Source: an uncultured bacterium
GTDB taxonomy: Bacteria > Actinomycetota > Coriobacteriia > Coriobacteriales > Coriobacteriaceae
Direction of reading: 5' to 3'
Assembly: GCA_958349055.1 (NCBI GenBank)
Contig: CATWBO010000005.1
Coordinates: forward strand, 1 to 64,000
DNA length: 64,000 nt
In this document: piece after piece, positions 1 to 9,884 of the stretch
Numbering within the stretch: the stretch's first letter is position 1
Layout: every line of letters starts with the position of its first letter
The notes under the pieces: model-generated
What the model was told of the DNA's origin: nothing
The model's database searches: none
The model's input: only the letters and a program-made list of their open reading frames with translations
Made by a program: the position numbers and the translations under genes

Positions 1-129
1 ATATCGTTGGGGCCAGGCCCGATTTTGCCTCTTGACAATGTCCTGCTCATATTAAAAGGAACGTCCCTAACTGCCGGTTGTGGGACAATACCGAGCGAAC
101 GTGATTGGTTGTCCGTGGAAGGGGTCGCA

Positions 130-555
130 ATGAACAGGTTGAGGACGCTTGCCGATGTGCTGCGACAGGCTGGCTTTGCACGCATCACGGGCCTGTTTCT
201 TATCTTTTACCTGCTGTGCTCGACGGCTGTCTGGCTGTCCGAGCCTACGACCCTCACGTTTGGCGATGGCCTGTGGTTTAGCTTTGAGACGGTCTCGACC
301 ATCGGCTTTGGCGATATTCCGGCCGAGACGCCGGTTGCCCGCGCGATTACCGTCGTCCTGAGCGTCATCAGCATCTTCTACATCGCCATGCTCACGGGTG
401 TGGCGGTGAACTACTGCAATACGCTCATCAAGCTGCGCCAAAAGGACACCATGGCGCGCTTCATGGACGATCTTGAGCATTTGGAAGAGCTCGATCGCGA
501 CGAGCTCGCCGACCTGTCGCGCCGTGTGCGCGAGTACCGTCGCCGGCAACGCTAG
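130..555 (+). CDS. Two-helix potassium channel-like protein
   Basis: A 141-residue membrane protein of the two-transmembrane ion channel type. Helix 1 spans about residues 19-36. A pore loop carries the selectivity-filter signature TIGFGD at 57-62. Helix 2 spans about 70-93 and is followed by a charged, probably coiled-coil cytoplasmic tail rich in E, D and R. The TxGxGD filter is the hallmark of K+ channels, so K+ conduction is likely. No RCK/TrkA-N domain is attached, so gating is unknown. The start at 130 is chosen because GGAAGGGG precedes it; an upstream in-frame ATG at 7 would add a stretch without membrane or family character. Confidence 0.8.
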   Translation: MNRLRTLADVLRQAGFARITGLFLIFYLLCSTAVWLSEPTTLTFGDGLWFSFETVSTIGFGDIPAETPVARAITVVLSVISIFYIAMLTGVAVNYCNTLIKLRQKDTMARFMDDLEHLEELDRDELADLSRRVREYRRRQR

Positions 556-591
556 AACGGGCGCCGCGCGTCACGACGAGGGGGACTGAAT

Positions 592-1125
592 ATGAATATC
601 ACGGTATACCTGGGTGCCAGCGTTGGTAACGACCCAGCATTTCTGCCTGCGGTGCAAGAACTGGGCAACTGGATTGGCTCCAACGGCCACGCGCTGGTAT
701 ACGGCGGGTCCAAATCGGGCCTGATGGGTTCGCTTGCCGATAGCGCACTCGAGGCAGGTGGACACGTGACGGGTGTTGAGCCGAGCTTTTTTATCGAGGC
801 CGAGTTTCAACATGACGGTATCGATGACCTCATCGTGACGAGCGATATGGCCGAGCGCAAGGCCAAGATGATTGAGCTTGGTGACGCGTTCATCGCCTTT
901 CCCGGCGGGACAGGCACGCTCGAGGAGATTGCCGAGGTCATGTCCACGGTGTCGTTGGGGCACCTGAGTGCTCCGTGCATCCTGTATAACCTGGACGGTT
1001 ACTACAACGACCTCAAGGCACTGCTCGGACACATGATCGATAAGGGCTTATCGAGCCCGCAGCGCCAGCACGGCATCTACTTTGCCGACGATTTGCGCGA
1101 GATTGCCTCGATTATTAACGGATAA
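592..1125 (+). CDS. LOG family protein (TIGR00730-type nucleoside monophosphate phosphoribohydrolase)
   Basis: A Rossmann-fold protein of 177 residues, the usual size for the LOG family. It shows GGSKSGLMG at about 38-46, the RK pair at 89-90, and the diagnostic PGGxGTxxE motif at 104-112. Family members cleave N6-modified AMP (cytokinin riboside 5'-monophosphate) or AMP to free base and ribose 5-phosphate. In bacteria the true substrate is often unknown. The gene starts 37 bases after the channel gene with a GGGGGA ribosome site and may be co-transcribed with it. Biochemical specificity cannot be read from the sequence. Confidence 0.85.
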   Translation: MNITVYLGASVGNDPAFLPAVQELGNWIGSNGHALVYGGSKSGLMGSLADSALEAGGHVTGVEPSFFIEAEFQHDGIDDLIVTSDMAERKAKMIELGDAFIAFPGGTGTLEEIAEVMSTVSLGHLSAPCILYNLDGYYNDLKALLGHMIDKGLSSPQRQHGIYFADDLREIASIING

Positions 1126-1250
1126 GTCTTGAGCCTGCCCCACTATGACTCCCAATGGTGCCGTTTGCGGCGCAGACGGTTGGCTCGTTCGGGCAACGCT
1201 CGCCCTACAATAAAACGTATCCTTGTCGATTTTGACCGCGGGAGGACCCG

Positions 1251-2540
1251 ATGAATAGTCTTGCAAAACCCAAAAACCGTGCGCTGTTTTTAGTGAGCGT
1301 TGCCGTGACCGGTGCGTTCGCAGGCGCCGCGGTCTGGCTGTTCTTCTTTGCGATGGAGCACGGCATCGACTATCTGTGGACCGAGATTCCGCACGCGCTG
1401 GGCGTCGCTTCGCCCGAGCTCGCGAGCGGTCCGTTCGGTTTTTTGCCGTACCCGTTTTTCGTCTGCCTGCTGGGCGGCCTGCTGATCGGTCTGTACGAAA
1501 AGATGACGGGCACCAAGACCGATGACCTCAACCAGGTGATGGCCAAGGTTAAACAAGACGGTCGCTACCCGTACGACAACCTGGGCAAGCTTTCGCTTGC
1601 GGCATTGCTGCCGCTGCTGTTTGGCGGCAGCATTGGACCGGAGGCCGGCCTGACCGGCGTTATCGCGGGTCTGTGCAGCTGGGTCGGCGACCGCATGCGT
1701 CGCTTTGGCGCCGAGTTTAGACAGCTCACGCTGCTGGGTACCCAGGCTGCCCTGACGGCACTCTTTACCGCGCCCGTCTTTGGCTTTGTGGCGCCGCTCG
1801 CCGGTAGCGCCGACGGCGACGAGGACCCCGCATCCGATGAGATCACCATCAAGCTCCCCAAGGCGCAAAAGACTGTGGTCTACGGCATTGCGATTGCCGG
1901 CGGTCTGGGTACCTACCTGCTGCTCGGACAGCTTATAGGCGGCGGCATGGGCATGCCGAGGTTCGAAGCTGCCCAGGTGGGTAACCTCGAGCTTGCCTGG
2001 CTTATTCCCCTGTCGCTCGTCGGTACGGTCTGCGGCTGGCTGTACTTTGTCTCTGAGCATGCAAGCGAGGCACTGTCCCATGCCATAGGGGAGCGCCCTG
2101 TCGTCAAGGCAATGCTGGCTGGTCTGGCGCTCGCCATCTGCGGCACGGTCCTGCCCTTCACCATGTTTGCCGGCGAGACGCAGGCCGACGTGCTCATGGA
2201 GACCTATCTGACCATCCCCGCCGGCGTGCTTATCGCGACCGGTCTGGTCAAGGCCATGCTGACGCCCGCCCTCATCAACCTTGGTTGGCGTGGCGGCCAC
2301 TTCTTCCCGGTTATCTTCTCGGGCGTAAGCCTGGGCTATGGCCTTGCCATCCTCACCGGCGCCGATCCGGTCTTTTGCGTCGCCGTCTGCACGGCATCGA
2401 CGATGGGTGCGGTCATGCGTCAGCCGGTCATGGTCGTGGGCCTGCTGCTTATGTGCTTCCCGCTCAAGGGCATTGTCTGCATGATCATCGCGGCCGTCAT
2501 CGCCGCCGGCATTCCGCTGCCCAAGCCGCTGCGCAAGTAG
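1251..2540 (+). CDS. ClC-type chloride channel/transporter
   Basis: A polytopic membrane protein of 429 residues with the ClC fold. The anion-binding loop GSIGPEAG is at 126-133, matching the family GxxGPxxx loop. A second conserved loop, GGHFFPVIF, lies near residue 350 where ClC proteins have GxFxP. No C-terminal CBS domains follow, so this is the short prokaryotic form. ClC proteins move Cl- or F-, either as channels or as H+ antiporters; which applies here is not evident. A GGGAGGA ribosome site precedes the ATG. It is transcribed toward a strong hairpin shared with the convergent methyltransferase gene. Confidence 0.85.
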   Translation: MNSLAKPKNRALFLVSVAVTGAFAGAAVWLFFFAMEHGIDYLWTEIPHALGVASPELASGPFGFLPYPFFVCLLGGLLIGLYEKMTGTKTDDLNQVMAKVKQDGRYPYDNLGKLSLAALLPLLFGGSIGPEAGLTGVIAGLCSWVGDRMRRFGAEFRQLTLLGTQAALTALFTAPVFGFVAPLAGSADGDEDPASDEITIKLPKAQKTVVYGIAIAGGLGTYLLLGQLIGGGMGMPRFEAAQVGNLELAWLIPLSLVGTVCGWLYFVSEHASEALSHAIGERPVVKAMLAGLALAICGTVLPFTMFAGETQADVLMETYLTIPAGVLIATGLVKAMLTPALINLGWRGGHFFPVIFSGVSLGYGLAILTGADPVFCVAVCTASTMGAVMRQPVMVVGLLLMCFPLKGIVCMIIAAVIAAGIPLPKPLRK

Positions 2541-2581
2541 CGTATTGCGCTTTACGGTTTTTCATAACTTTTTTAAAACAC

Positions 2582-2617
2582 GCCGCGCGAGGCCTTTTGT
2601 TTCGGGCCTCGCGCGGC
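2582..2617. terminator. Bidirectional terminator hairpin
   Basis: A perfect 13-bp GC-rich stem (2582-2594 with 2605-2617) sits between the convergent ClC and methyltransferase genes. A-rich and T-rich stretches lie outside it, as expected for a shared intrinsic terminator. Confidence 0.8.
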
Positions 2618-2623
2618 TATTGT

Positions 2624-3361
2624 TTAGAGCTTCCTCAGCACAATGGCGATGGTGTTGAGGTATTCGAGCGCGCCGGCTTCAACGGCAGCGCGGTCGCCTG
2701 CTGCGTACTCGTTGTCGCAGGCGAGCCAGTCTTCCCATGCTTCGTCCGTGCAGAGCATAGGCTGCATCGAGACAATCTCGACGCCGGGGGTCGGCTCGAT
2801 CATGGCGCGCCACCAGGCTATGTCGTGCATATAGTCGAGCTGCTCGGGTGTCCAGGATTTGAGCAGGCAGGCGGGCAGGTTGTCATGGCAGTCGCGAAAC
2901 ATGCCGGGGATGCTTACGTAGAGCATCCCGCCTTGCTTTACGTAGGGGAGTAGGCGCTCGTCCAGATAGTGCGGGTCCCGACCGTAGTAGTTGTACGAGT
3001 CGATGCTCACGACCGCATCAAAAAAGCCGTGCTCAAACGGCAGCCCCTGCGAGGCGTCTGCCTTAACAGGGTGAATAGTGTTGCAGGGAATGCCGAGCGA
3101 ATCGAAGAACGCACGGTTTTCGACGGGGTCGCTCCACAGATCGACAGCGTACGTGTCAAACCCGTATTCGCGGGCAAGCAGGGCGCTGGTAATGCCGGTG
3201 CCCGATCCAAGGTCGCAGACGCGGACGCCGCAGGGGATATGCACATCGTGAAGCAGCTCTTCGAAGAGCTTGAGGGGATTGGGGCCCATAATCTTAGAGC
3301 GCACGAGTGCCGCGTCGAAGCTGGTTGCTTTTGGGAAGGATTGAGATTCCTGGGTTTGCAT
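2624..3361 (-). CDS. Class I SAM-dependent methyltransferase
   Basis: A 245-residue soluble protein with the SAM-binding motif I DLGSGTG near residue 49, an acidic residue closing strand 2 (AVDLWSD), and a typical downstream strand (FDAVVSIDSYNYYG). These identify a Rossmann-type methyltransferase of the small-molecule branch (Methyltransf_11/25-like). The substrate cannot be deduced. AGGAAAG lies just upstream of the ATG. It stands alone and is convergent with the ClC gene. The 280-base gap upstream (3362-3641) holds a doubled GCGACCGATT at 3592-3611 and no convincing gene. Confidence 0.8.
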   Translation of the reverse strand: MQTQESQSFPKATSFDAALVRSKIMGPNPLKLFEELLHDVHIPCGVRVCDLGSGTGITSALLAREYGFDTYAVDLWSDPVENRAFFDSLGIPCNTIHPVKADASQGLPFEHGFFDAVVSIDSYNYYGRDPHYLDERLLPYVKQGGMLYVSIPGMFRDCHDNLPACLLKSWTPEQLDYMHDIAWWRAMIEPTPGVEIVSMQPMLCTDEAWEDWLACDNEYAAGDRAAVEAGALEYLNTIAIVLRKL

Positions 3362-3641
3362 TGTTCTTTCCTATCAGGTGCAAATGTGGCAGATGACGGA
3401 GGCGGAACGGCGCAACAAACCACGGCCATTGGACAGCCGTTTTCATGGTTCTATGCGATTGACCGTTCCCTAAAGAACAATGACCAAAAAGACATCTCCT
3501 TGGATGATCGAAATTGGGCCGAGGCCCGTGACGCTTTGATTATAGAACGTTGCGCATGAGCCGGGGACATGCCGTTTGTCACGGAATTGCGGGCGACCGA
3601 TTGCGACCGATTGCAATCCGCGTGGGCCGAGATTCGCCCGC

Positions 3642-4340
3642 CTACAGGTCGCGTGCCCGGTAGACCTTGGTGCTGACGGCGCAGCTAAGTGCGCATAGCA
3701 CGAGGGCTAATAGCGCGATTCCTGCGCACAGGCAGCCAAGGACGGTAGGATCGGGATTCGCCCCAGCAATCGACATGAGCCAGTTGCTGATGGGGTTGGA
3801 GGAACTCAGCATTGCCATGGTGCCGCAGCCAAGCAGGGCAAACAGGCCGACGGAGAGGCGCAGCGCCTCCATATGGCCAAATCGAAAGAAAATCGGCTGT
3901 GCCAAAAACACCATCATGAGGGAGATGAGCATTGATGCAGCCGAGGCGGTTGCGATTTCAAAGACCGTCTGGCCTGTCGAAGGGATGCCCACGTGATCGA
4001 AGAACGGAAGGGCGAGGATGTTCAGAAGCGTAGCCGCGCATGCCATGACGGCCGAGAAGGCAATAATGCACAGGTAGCGTGCGCAGATGATGTCCTTGCG
4101 CGAGAACGGCAGCGTTGCTCGATAGCGCTCCCAGCCGTTTTGGTTATCGTAGCCAGCCAGCGAGCTCATGATCATGATGGGCGACATGGCGCTGACCGCA
4201 CAGGTGCCGGCGCTCATGCCGGAATCGCCGTCTGTCGCGTTGGCAAGGGTCAGCACGACGAAGATGAACAGGCCGACGCCCGCAATGCTCGGGACAAGCG
4301 TGCGGACGATGGCGAGCTCAGACATAAAGGCGCGTTTCAT
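3642..4340 (-). CDS. ABC-2 type transporter permease
   Basis: A hydrophobic 232-residue protein with about six membrane segments and no signal peptide. It resembles the small ABC2_membrane permeases that partner an ABC ATPase and a GntR regulator in Gram-positive bacteria (the Ytr/YhcG type). A cytoplasmic loop after helix 2 carries NGWERYRATLPFSRKDI, the amphipathic coupling segment typical of this group. Its start overlaps the stop of the ATPase gene by four bases (ATGA), so the two are translationally coupled. The exported substrate is unknown; drug, peptide or lantibiotic export would be usual. Confidence 0.8.
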   Translation of the reverse strand: MKRAFMSELAIVRTLVPSIAGVGLFIFVVLTLANATDGDSGMSAGTCAVSAMSPIMIMSSLAGYDNQNGWERYRATLPFSRKDIICARYLCIIAFSAVMACAATLLNILALPFFDHVGIPSTGQTVFEIATASAASMLISLMMVFLAQPIFFRFGHMEALRLSVGLFALLGCGTMAMLSSSNPISNWLMSIAGANPDPTVLGCLCAGIALLALVLCALSCAVSTKVYRARDL

Positions 4341-5218
4341 TTCGAAGCCCCTTTCAGCATGAGGCGAAGATAGTCATCAATGGTTGCCCGGTCGCAGGGA
4401 ATCTCGGGGAAGGCCTCGAGTACATCGCGACGGTTGGGCACGAGCACGTCCACGCTATAGGCGTGGTGGGCGGCACGGGCGCCTTCGACGCAAGCCATGA
4501 GCTCGGACGCCTGTGCTTGGGTGCAGTGGGCGATGCCGGCTCGGTCGGTAATGTCCTCGCGCGGCAGGTCAAACACAATCGAGCCGTTATCGATGCAGAT
4601 GACGCGGTCGGCAGTGCGATCGAGGTCGGATGTAATGTGGCTCGAGAGCAGCACGCTGTGCTGGCCGTCGGCGACAAAGGCAAGCAACTCGTCGAGCAGT
4701 TCCTCGCGCGCCATGGGATCAAGGCCTGCGGTGGCTTCGTCCAAAACGAGCAGCTTGGCATTGTGGCTGAGCGCACAGGCGAGCTGCAGCTTCATGCCCA
4801 TGCCGCGGGAGAGGTCCTTGACCTTTGTCTTGGGATCGAGGCCAAATCGGTCGATGAATCCGGCGAACGTTTCGCAGCTCCACGTGGGGTATGCCGGGCC
4901 TACGAGCCTCTCGATCTGGCCCACCTTGAGCGTGGAGGGGAAGGGACACGTGTCCAGGACAAGACCGACGCGGGAGCGCAGGTGGCGCTGCGTCTCGTCG
5001 GGTGCGTTGGCGTCGCAGCGCTGTCCAAGCAGATGCACCTCGCCGGCATCGAGCTTTATAAGCCCAAGCGCGGCGCGAATGGTCGTCGTCTTGCCGGCGC
5101 CATTTGCGCCCACAAAGCCAACGATCTGGCCGGGCTCCACGGCGAGTGTGACGTCTCGCAACGAAAAACGGTCGCTCACGCGGCGCGATACACCTTTGAG
5201 TTCTAGCAACTTTTGCAT
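4337..5218 (-). CDS. ABC transporter ATP-binding protein
   Basis: A 293-residue ABC ATPase. It has Walker A GANGAGKT near residue 37, a signature loop LSRGM (variant of LSGGQ) near 139, and Walker B LLVLDEATAGLDP just after. The C-terminal ~80 residues form the extension common in drug and bacitracin-type exporters. It works with the membrane protein encoded directly downstream. It lies 23 bases after the gntR gene, so all three form one operon read leftward. Regulation by that GntR protein is likely. Confidence 0.88.
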   Translation of the reverse strand: MQKLLELKGVSRRVSDRFSLRDVTLAVEPGQIVGFVGANGAGKTTTIRAALGLIKLDAGEVHLLGQRCDANAPDETQRHLRSRVGLVLDTCPFPSTLKVGQIERLVGPAYPTWSCETFAGFIDRFGLDPKTKVKDLSRGMGMKLQLACALSHNAKLLVLDEATAGLDPMAREELLDELLAFVADGQHSVLLSSHITSDLDRTADRVICIDNGSIVFDLPREDITDRAGIAHCTQAQASELMACVEGARAAHHAYSVDVLVPNRRDVLEAFPEIPCDRATIDDYLRLMLKGASK

Positions 5219-5241
5219 GGTATAGCCTTTCTTGCAGATGG

Positions 5242-5622
5242 CTACTGCATGGTTTCGGGGGCTACCAGGTCGAGCATCTCGTGCAGTTTGTCGCGCGTGA
5301 CGCCCAAGGCTTCGGCTTGGTTCGCCGCTTTCGCAAGCAGCTCTTCGATATGGCAGAGCTGGTTTTCGCGCAAGAGCTCCTGGTTGCCCTCGGCGACAAA
5401 ACAGCCCTTGCCCTGCACGGTGCAGATAAAGCCGAGTTGCTCCAGGTCGGCGTAAGCGCGCTTGGTGGTGATGACGCTCACACCCAAGTCGCTCGCGAGT
5501 GCGCGGATGCTGGGGAGTTTGGCTCCCGCAGCGAGCGCGCCCGAAAGGATCTGGGCTTTGACCTGCGAGGATATCTGTTCGTAGATAGGCTTATCGCTCG
5601 AATTGGATAGGATGATGTCCAC
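5242..5622 (-). CDS. GntR-family transcriptional regulator (YtrA type)
   Basis: A 126-residue regulator with an N-terminal GntR winged helix (residues about 8-75; PIYEQISSQVKAQILSG, then LPSIRALASDLGVS) and only a short C-terminal helical tail. That size and layout define the YtrA subfamily, whose members repress their own ABC transporter operon. It is the first gene of the operon with the ATPase and permease. An inverted repeat just upstream (5650-5683) is the natural operator candidate. The inducer is unknown. Confidence 0.85.
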   Translation of the reverse strand: MDIILSNSSDKPIYEQISSQVKAQILSGALAAGAKLPSIRALASDLGVSVITTKRAYADLEQLGFICTVQGKGCFVAEGNQELLRENQLCHIEELLAKAANQAEALGVTRDKLHEMLDLVAPETMQ

Positions 5623-5649
5623 AGCGGCTCCTTAGCTGTTGGGCTACAC

Positions 5650-5683
5650 GTGTATATAACCGGTAAGCACAGTATATATACAC
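5650..5683 (-). promoter_or_regulatory. Candidate operator of the GntR/ABC operon
   Basis: An inverted repeat GTGTATATA (5650-5658) and TATATACAC (5675-5683), separated by 16 bases, in an unusually AT-rich patch about 30-60 bases upstream of the gntR start. The TATATA stretches could also serve as -10 elements. Binding by the GntR protein is inferred from position. Confidence 0.5.
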
Positions 5684-5837
5684 TATGCACAGTTACGCAA
5701 GAGACAAATTCGGATTGGGCTGGCTACCCGGGCCCTAACTGATGAATTTGTCCTGATAGGTGCCCTATGGCGAGGTTTCGCGGCTACAATAGTGCGGTTA
5801 CAACGACGTAATGCACTCAATGCAAGAAAGGATCCGC

Positions 5838-7451
<1,614 letters not shown>

Positions 7452-7457
7452 CGCATC

Positions 7458-7487
7458 GGCGCGGTGGCCCTGCGGGGCTGCCGCGCC
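7458..7487 (+). terminator. Possible terminator after prfC
   Basis: A 7-bp GC stem (7458-7464 with 7481-7487) lies seven bases after the prfC stop. The following bases are only moderately T-rich, so termination efficiency is uncertain. Confidence 0.4.
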
Positions 7488-7551
7488 GTTTACTTGCCTG
7501 ATGCCGTATAAGCGGCTATCATACCCACCGTCGTCTCAAGACCGGGGCGTC

Positions 7552-7601
7552 CGAGCAGTTCGGGTCCGATATCCTGCTCGTTAAACCTAAAACCAAAGGA
7601 G
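7552..7601 (+). promoter_or_regulatory. Candidate preQ1-I riboswitch
   Basis: A 7-bp hairpin (7552-7558 with 7574-7580) has a 15-base loop that starts TTC (7559-7561) and ends with C (7573). It is followed by an A-rich tail ending AAAACCAAAGGAG, which contains the ribosome site of the VUT gene. In preQ1-I aptamers the loop begins with U, ends with the C that pairs with preQ1, and the A-rich tail pairs back into the loop. Here GGT (7563-7565) can pair with ACC (7592-7594). The gene it precedes belongs to a queuosine-precursor transporter family. The assignment rests on eye alignment. Confidence 0.5.
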
Positions 7602-7607
7602 TACATA

Positions 7608-8330
7608 ATGATCAAGAAGGTCATGGAGGACTACAAGGTCCTGTTGCGGAGCATTCCCGCGGCAACGGTTTCGCTGTTTTTCGTGAGCGTCATCATGATG
7701 AACCTGCTGGCCAACAAAGAGCTCATCAGCCTGCCGTATCTGGCACTCGATTGCGGCTTTGTGGTGAGCTGGGTTTCGTTTTTGTGCCAGGACATGATCT
7801 GCAAGCGCTTTGGCGCCAAGGCATCCATCAAAATCTCTATCCTCGCGCTGCTGGTTAACCTGGCCGTGAGCCTGTGCTTTTGGGCATGCTCGCTCACGCC
7901 CGGCATGTGGGGCGCCTACTACGACACGGGCATGATCGAGGTCAACAGCGCCCTTAACGCCACCATTGGCGGCACCTGGTACGTGGTGCTGGGCTCTTCG
8001 CTGGCAATGCTCGTTTCTGCCGTGGTTAATTCCACGCTCAACCAGTCGCTCGGCCGTATGCTCAAAAAGAATAACTTTGCGAGCTTCGCCTTCCGCTCCT
8101 ATGTGTCTACGGGTGTTGGCCAGTTTATCGACAACCTGGTCTTTGCCATTGTGGTGAGCCACACGTTCTTTGGTTGGACCTGGGTGCAGGTCCTTATGTG
8201 CTCGCTGACCGGCGCCGTTGCCGAGCTGCTGTGCGAGGTCTTCCTGAGCCCCGTGGGCTACAAGGTCGTGCGTGGCTGGGAGCGCGAGAATGTGGGCTCC
8301 GAGTACCTCGAGCGCCACGCGACCGCCTAA
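7608..8330 (+). CDS. VUT family protein, putative queuosine precursor transporter (YhhQ/QueT-like)
   Basis: A 240-residue integral membrane protein with about six helices, of the VUT/YhhQ family (DUF165). Characteristic features are paired small and polar residues in the helices, the FLCQDMICKRFG segment near residue 60, and a conserved GQFIDNLVF stretch near 170. Family members import queuosine precursors such as preQ0/preQ1 or queuine. The ATG follows AAAGGAG, which lies inside the candidate preQ1 riboswitch. A short-chain dehydrogenase gene follows after nine bases. The transported compound is inferred from family and context. Confidence 0.8.
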   Translation: MIKKVMEDYKVLLRSIPAATVSLFFVSVIMMNLLANKELISLPYLALDCGFVVSWVSFLCQDMICKRFGAKASIKISILALLVNLAVSLCFWACSLTPGMWGAYYDTGMIEVNSALNATIGGTWYVVLGSSLAMLVSAVVNSTLNQSLGRMLKKNNFASFAFRSYVSTGVGQFIDNLVFAIVVSHTFFGWTWVQVLMCSLTGAVAELLCEVFLSPVGYKVVRGWERENVGSEYLERHATA

Positions 8331-8339
8331 GGAGCAAGT

Positions 8340-9020
8340 ATGCGGGTTTTGATCACGGGCGCCTCGGGCGGTATCGGAACCGCGTGTGTGCAGCGCTTTT
8401 TGGACGAGGGTCACGAGGTCGTGGGCTTTGATCTGCTGCCGGCGGCGATCGAACACGAGCGCTACCGCCATCTGATCGTTGATGTCCGCGAGCCTAACTC
8501 GTTTCCAGGCGACCTTGAGCCTCAGGTAATCGTGAACGTTGCCGGTGTACAGGATTCGGCCGATGACATTGCCGCCAACCTGCGTGGCACCATCAACGTG
8601 ACCGAGCGCTACGCCTTTGTGGGAGAGGGGCTTGCCGCCAAGCCAGCGCCTGCTATCCAATCCGTGGTCAATGTGGGGTCGGCGAGCGGACATACGGGAT
8701 CGGAGTTTCCCGCCTATGCTGCCAGCAAGGGCGGCGTTATCGCCTACACCAAGAACCTTGCAAACCGCCTGGCGCCGCAGGCCATCGCCAACAGTGTGGA
8801 CCCGGGCGGCGTTATCACGCCGCTCAACCGTTGCGTGATGGAAGACGAACGCCTGTGGAACCAGATTATGGAGCTCACGCCGCTTAAACGCTGGGCCACC
8901 GCCCAAGAGATCGCCGAGTGGATCTACTTTGTGGGCGTGACCAACCGTTTTATGACCGGGCAGAGCCTGCTGATCGATGGCGGCGAGGCCGGCCGCACAC
9001 AATTTATTTGGCCCGAATAG
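8340..9020 (+). CDS. Short-chain dehydrogenase/reductase (SDR)
   Basis: A 226-residue SDR enzyme. The nucleotide-binding motif GASGGIG is at residues 7-13, the NVAG motif is near 65, and the catalytic Tyr and Lys are in YAASKGG near 127. A C-terminal FMTGQSLLIDGGE segment is typical of FabG-like reductases. NAD(P)-dependent oxidation or reduction of an alcohol or carbonyl is certain as a class; the substrate is not. It is probably co-transcribed with the VUT gene, whose stop is nine bases upstream (AAGGAG lies in the gap). It ends at a strong terminator. Confidence 0.85.
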   Translation: MRVLITGASGGIGTACVQRFLDEGHEVVGFDLLPAAIEHERYRHLIVDVREPNSFPGDLEPQVIVNVAGVQDSADDIAANLRGTINVTERYAFVGEGLAAKPAPAIQSVVNVGSASGHTGSEFPAYAASKGGVIAYTKNLANRLAPQAIANSVDPGGVITPLNRCVMEDERLWNQIMELTPLKRWATAQEIAEWIYFVGVTNRFMTGQSLLIDGGEAGRTQFIWPE

Positions 9021-9021
9021 G

Positions 9022-9055
9022 AAACGCGCCCGATGGAAAGCCGTCGGGCGCGTTT
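9022..9055. terminator. Bidirectional terminator hairpin
   Basis: A 15-bp stem (9022-9036 with 9041-9055, one G-T pair) with four loop bases, an A run on the left and a T run on the right. It lies between the convergent SDR and ung genes. Confidence 0.88.
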
Positions 9056-9070
9056 TTGATGTATCGATTT

Positions 9071-9796
9071 TTAGCCGAGGCAAGTCCAGTTGACGGGGGT
9101 CGAGCCGTACTGCTCGAGTAGCCGATTGGCAGCGGAGAAGGGGCGCGACCCCATAAAAGCGGGGAGTTCTGCCGTGGCACGGTTGGCCGAAAGCGGTGAG
9201 GGATGCGTAGAGGCAAGGCAGAACTTGCCGCTTGCCTTGCCCGCGCCGGTCGCGGCGAGCTTTCCTTCGACCATCTGCTGGGCAAAGCGACCCCATGCCA
9301 AAAAGACTACCGGTTGGGATAACTGGCAGCAGCGTTCGATAATATAGTCGGTGAGCGTGCTCCAGCCCAGCTTGGCGTGCGAATTGGCGGCATGCTCGCG
9401 CACGGTGAGCGTAGTGTTGAGGAGCAGGACGCCCTGTTGTGCCCATGGGGTCAGGTCTCCCGTGGCGGGGATGGGGCAGCCCAGATCGGCGCTGAGTTCC
9501 TTATAGATGTTGCGCAGGCTCGGCGGCAGTTTGGTTTGCGTCACGGGGACCGAGAACGACAGTCCCATGGCCTGGTTGGGTCCGTGATAGGGGTCTTGAC
9601 CCAAGATGACAACCTTGACCTGGTCGGTCGGTGTATAGGCGAGGACATTGAGGATGTCGTCTTGTGCCGGGTAGATGGTTTGCTCGGCACGTAAAAGGGC
9701 GATGCGCTCGAGCAGCTGGTTCGTTGTGTCACGTACCGGCTGCGGCGCATCGCCCAACCAAGTTGCTATGTTGCGGTCGCGAGTTGCGGTGTCCAT
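9071..9796 (-). CDS. ung: Uracil-DNA glycosylase, family 1
   Basis: A 241-residue base-excision repair enzyme. The water-activating loop GQDPYHG lies near residue 65 with its catalytic Asp, followed by the PPSLRNIYKEL segment. The second catalytic motif HPSPLS, with its His, lies near 198. Length and motifs match family 1 UNG, which removes uracil from DNA. A single-gene unit, converging on the terminator shared with the SDR gene. Confidence 0.95.
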   Translation of the reverse strand: MDTATRDRNIATWLGDAPQPVRDTTNQLLERIALLRAEQTIYPAQDDILNVLAYTPTDQVKVVILGQDPYHGPNQAMGLSFSVPVTQTKLPPSLRNIYKELSADLGCPIPATGDLTPWAQQGVLLLNTTLTVREHAANSHAKLGWSTLTDYIIERCCQLSQPVVFLAWGRFAQQMVEGKLAATGAGKASGKFCLASTHPSPLSANRATAELPAFMGSRPFSAANRLLEQYGSTPVNWTCLG

Positions 9797-9884
9797 GGGG
9801 CTCCTTTATGGCAGATGCTCTGTTGGCATCTATTGTAAAGGCGCACCGGTTGCCTTTATGCCGCGGCTGCATGAAGAGAGGGGT

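Noticed and set aside
1..129. Upstream start at position 7 and a promoter (TTGACA at 32-37) for the channel gene
   Set aside because: The extra N-terminus has no channel character, the -10 candidate is only 12 bases from TTGACA, and a partial GGGAC repeat occupies 54-77.
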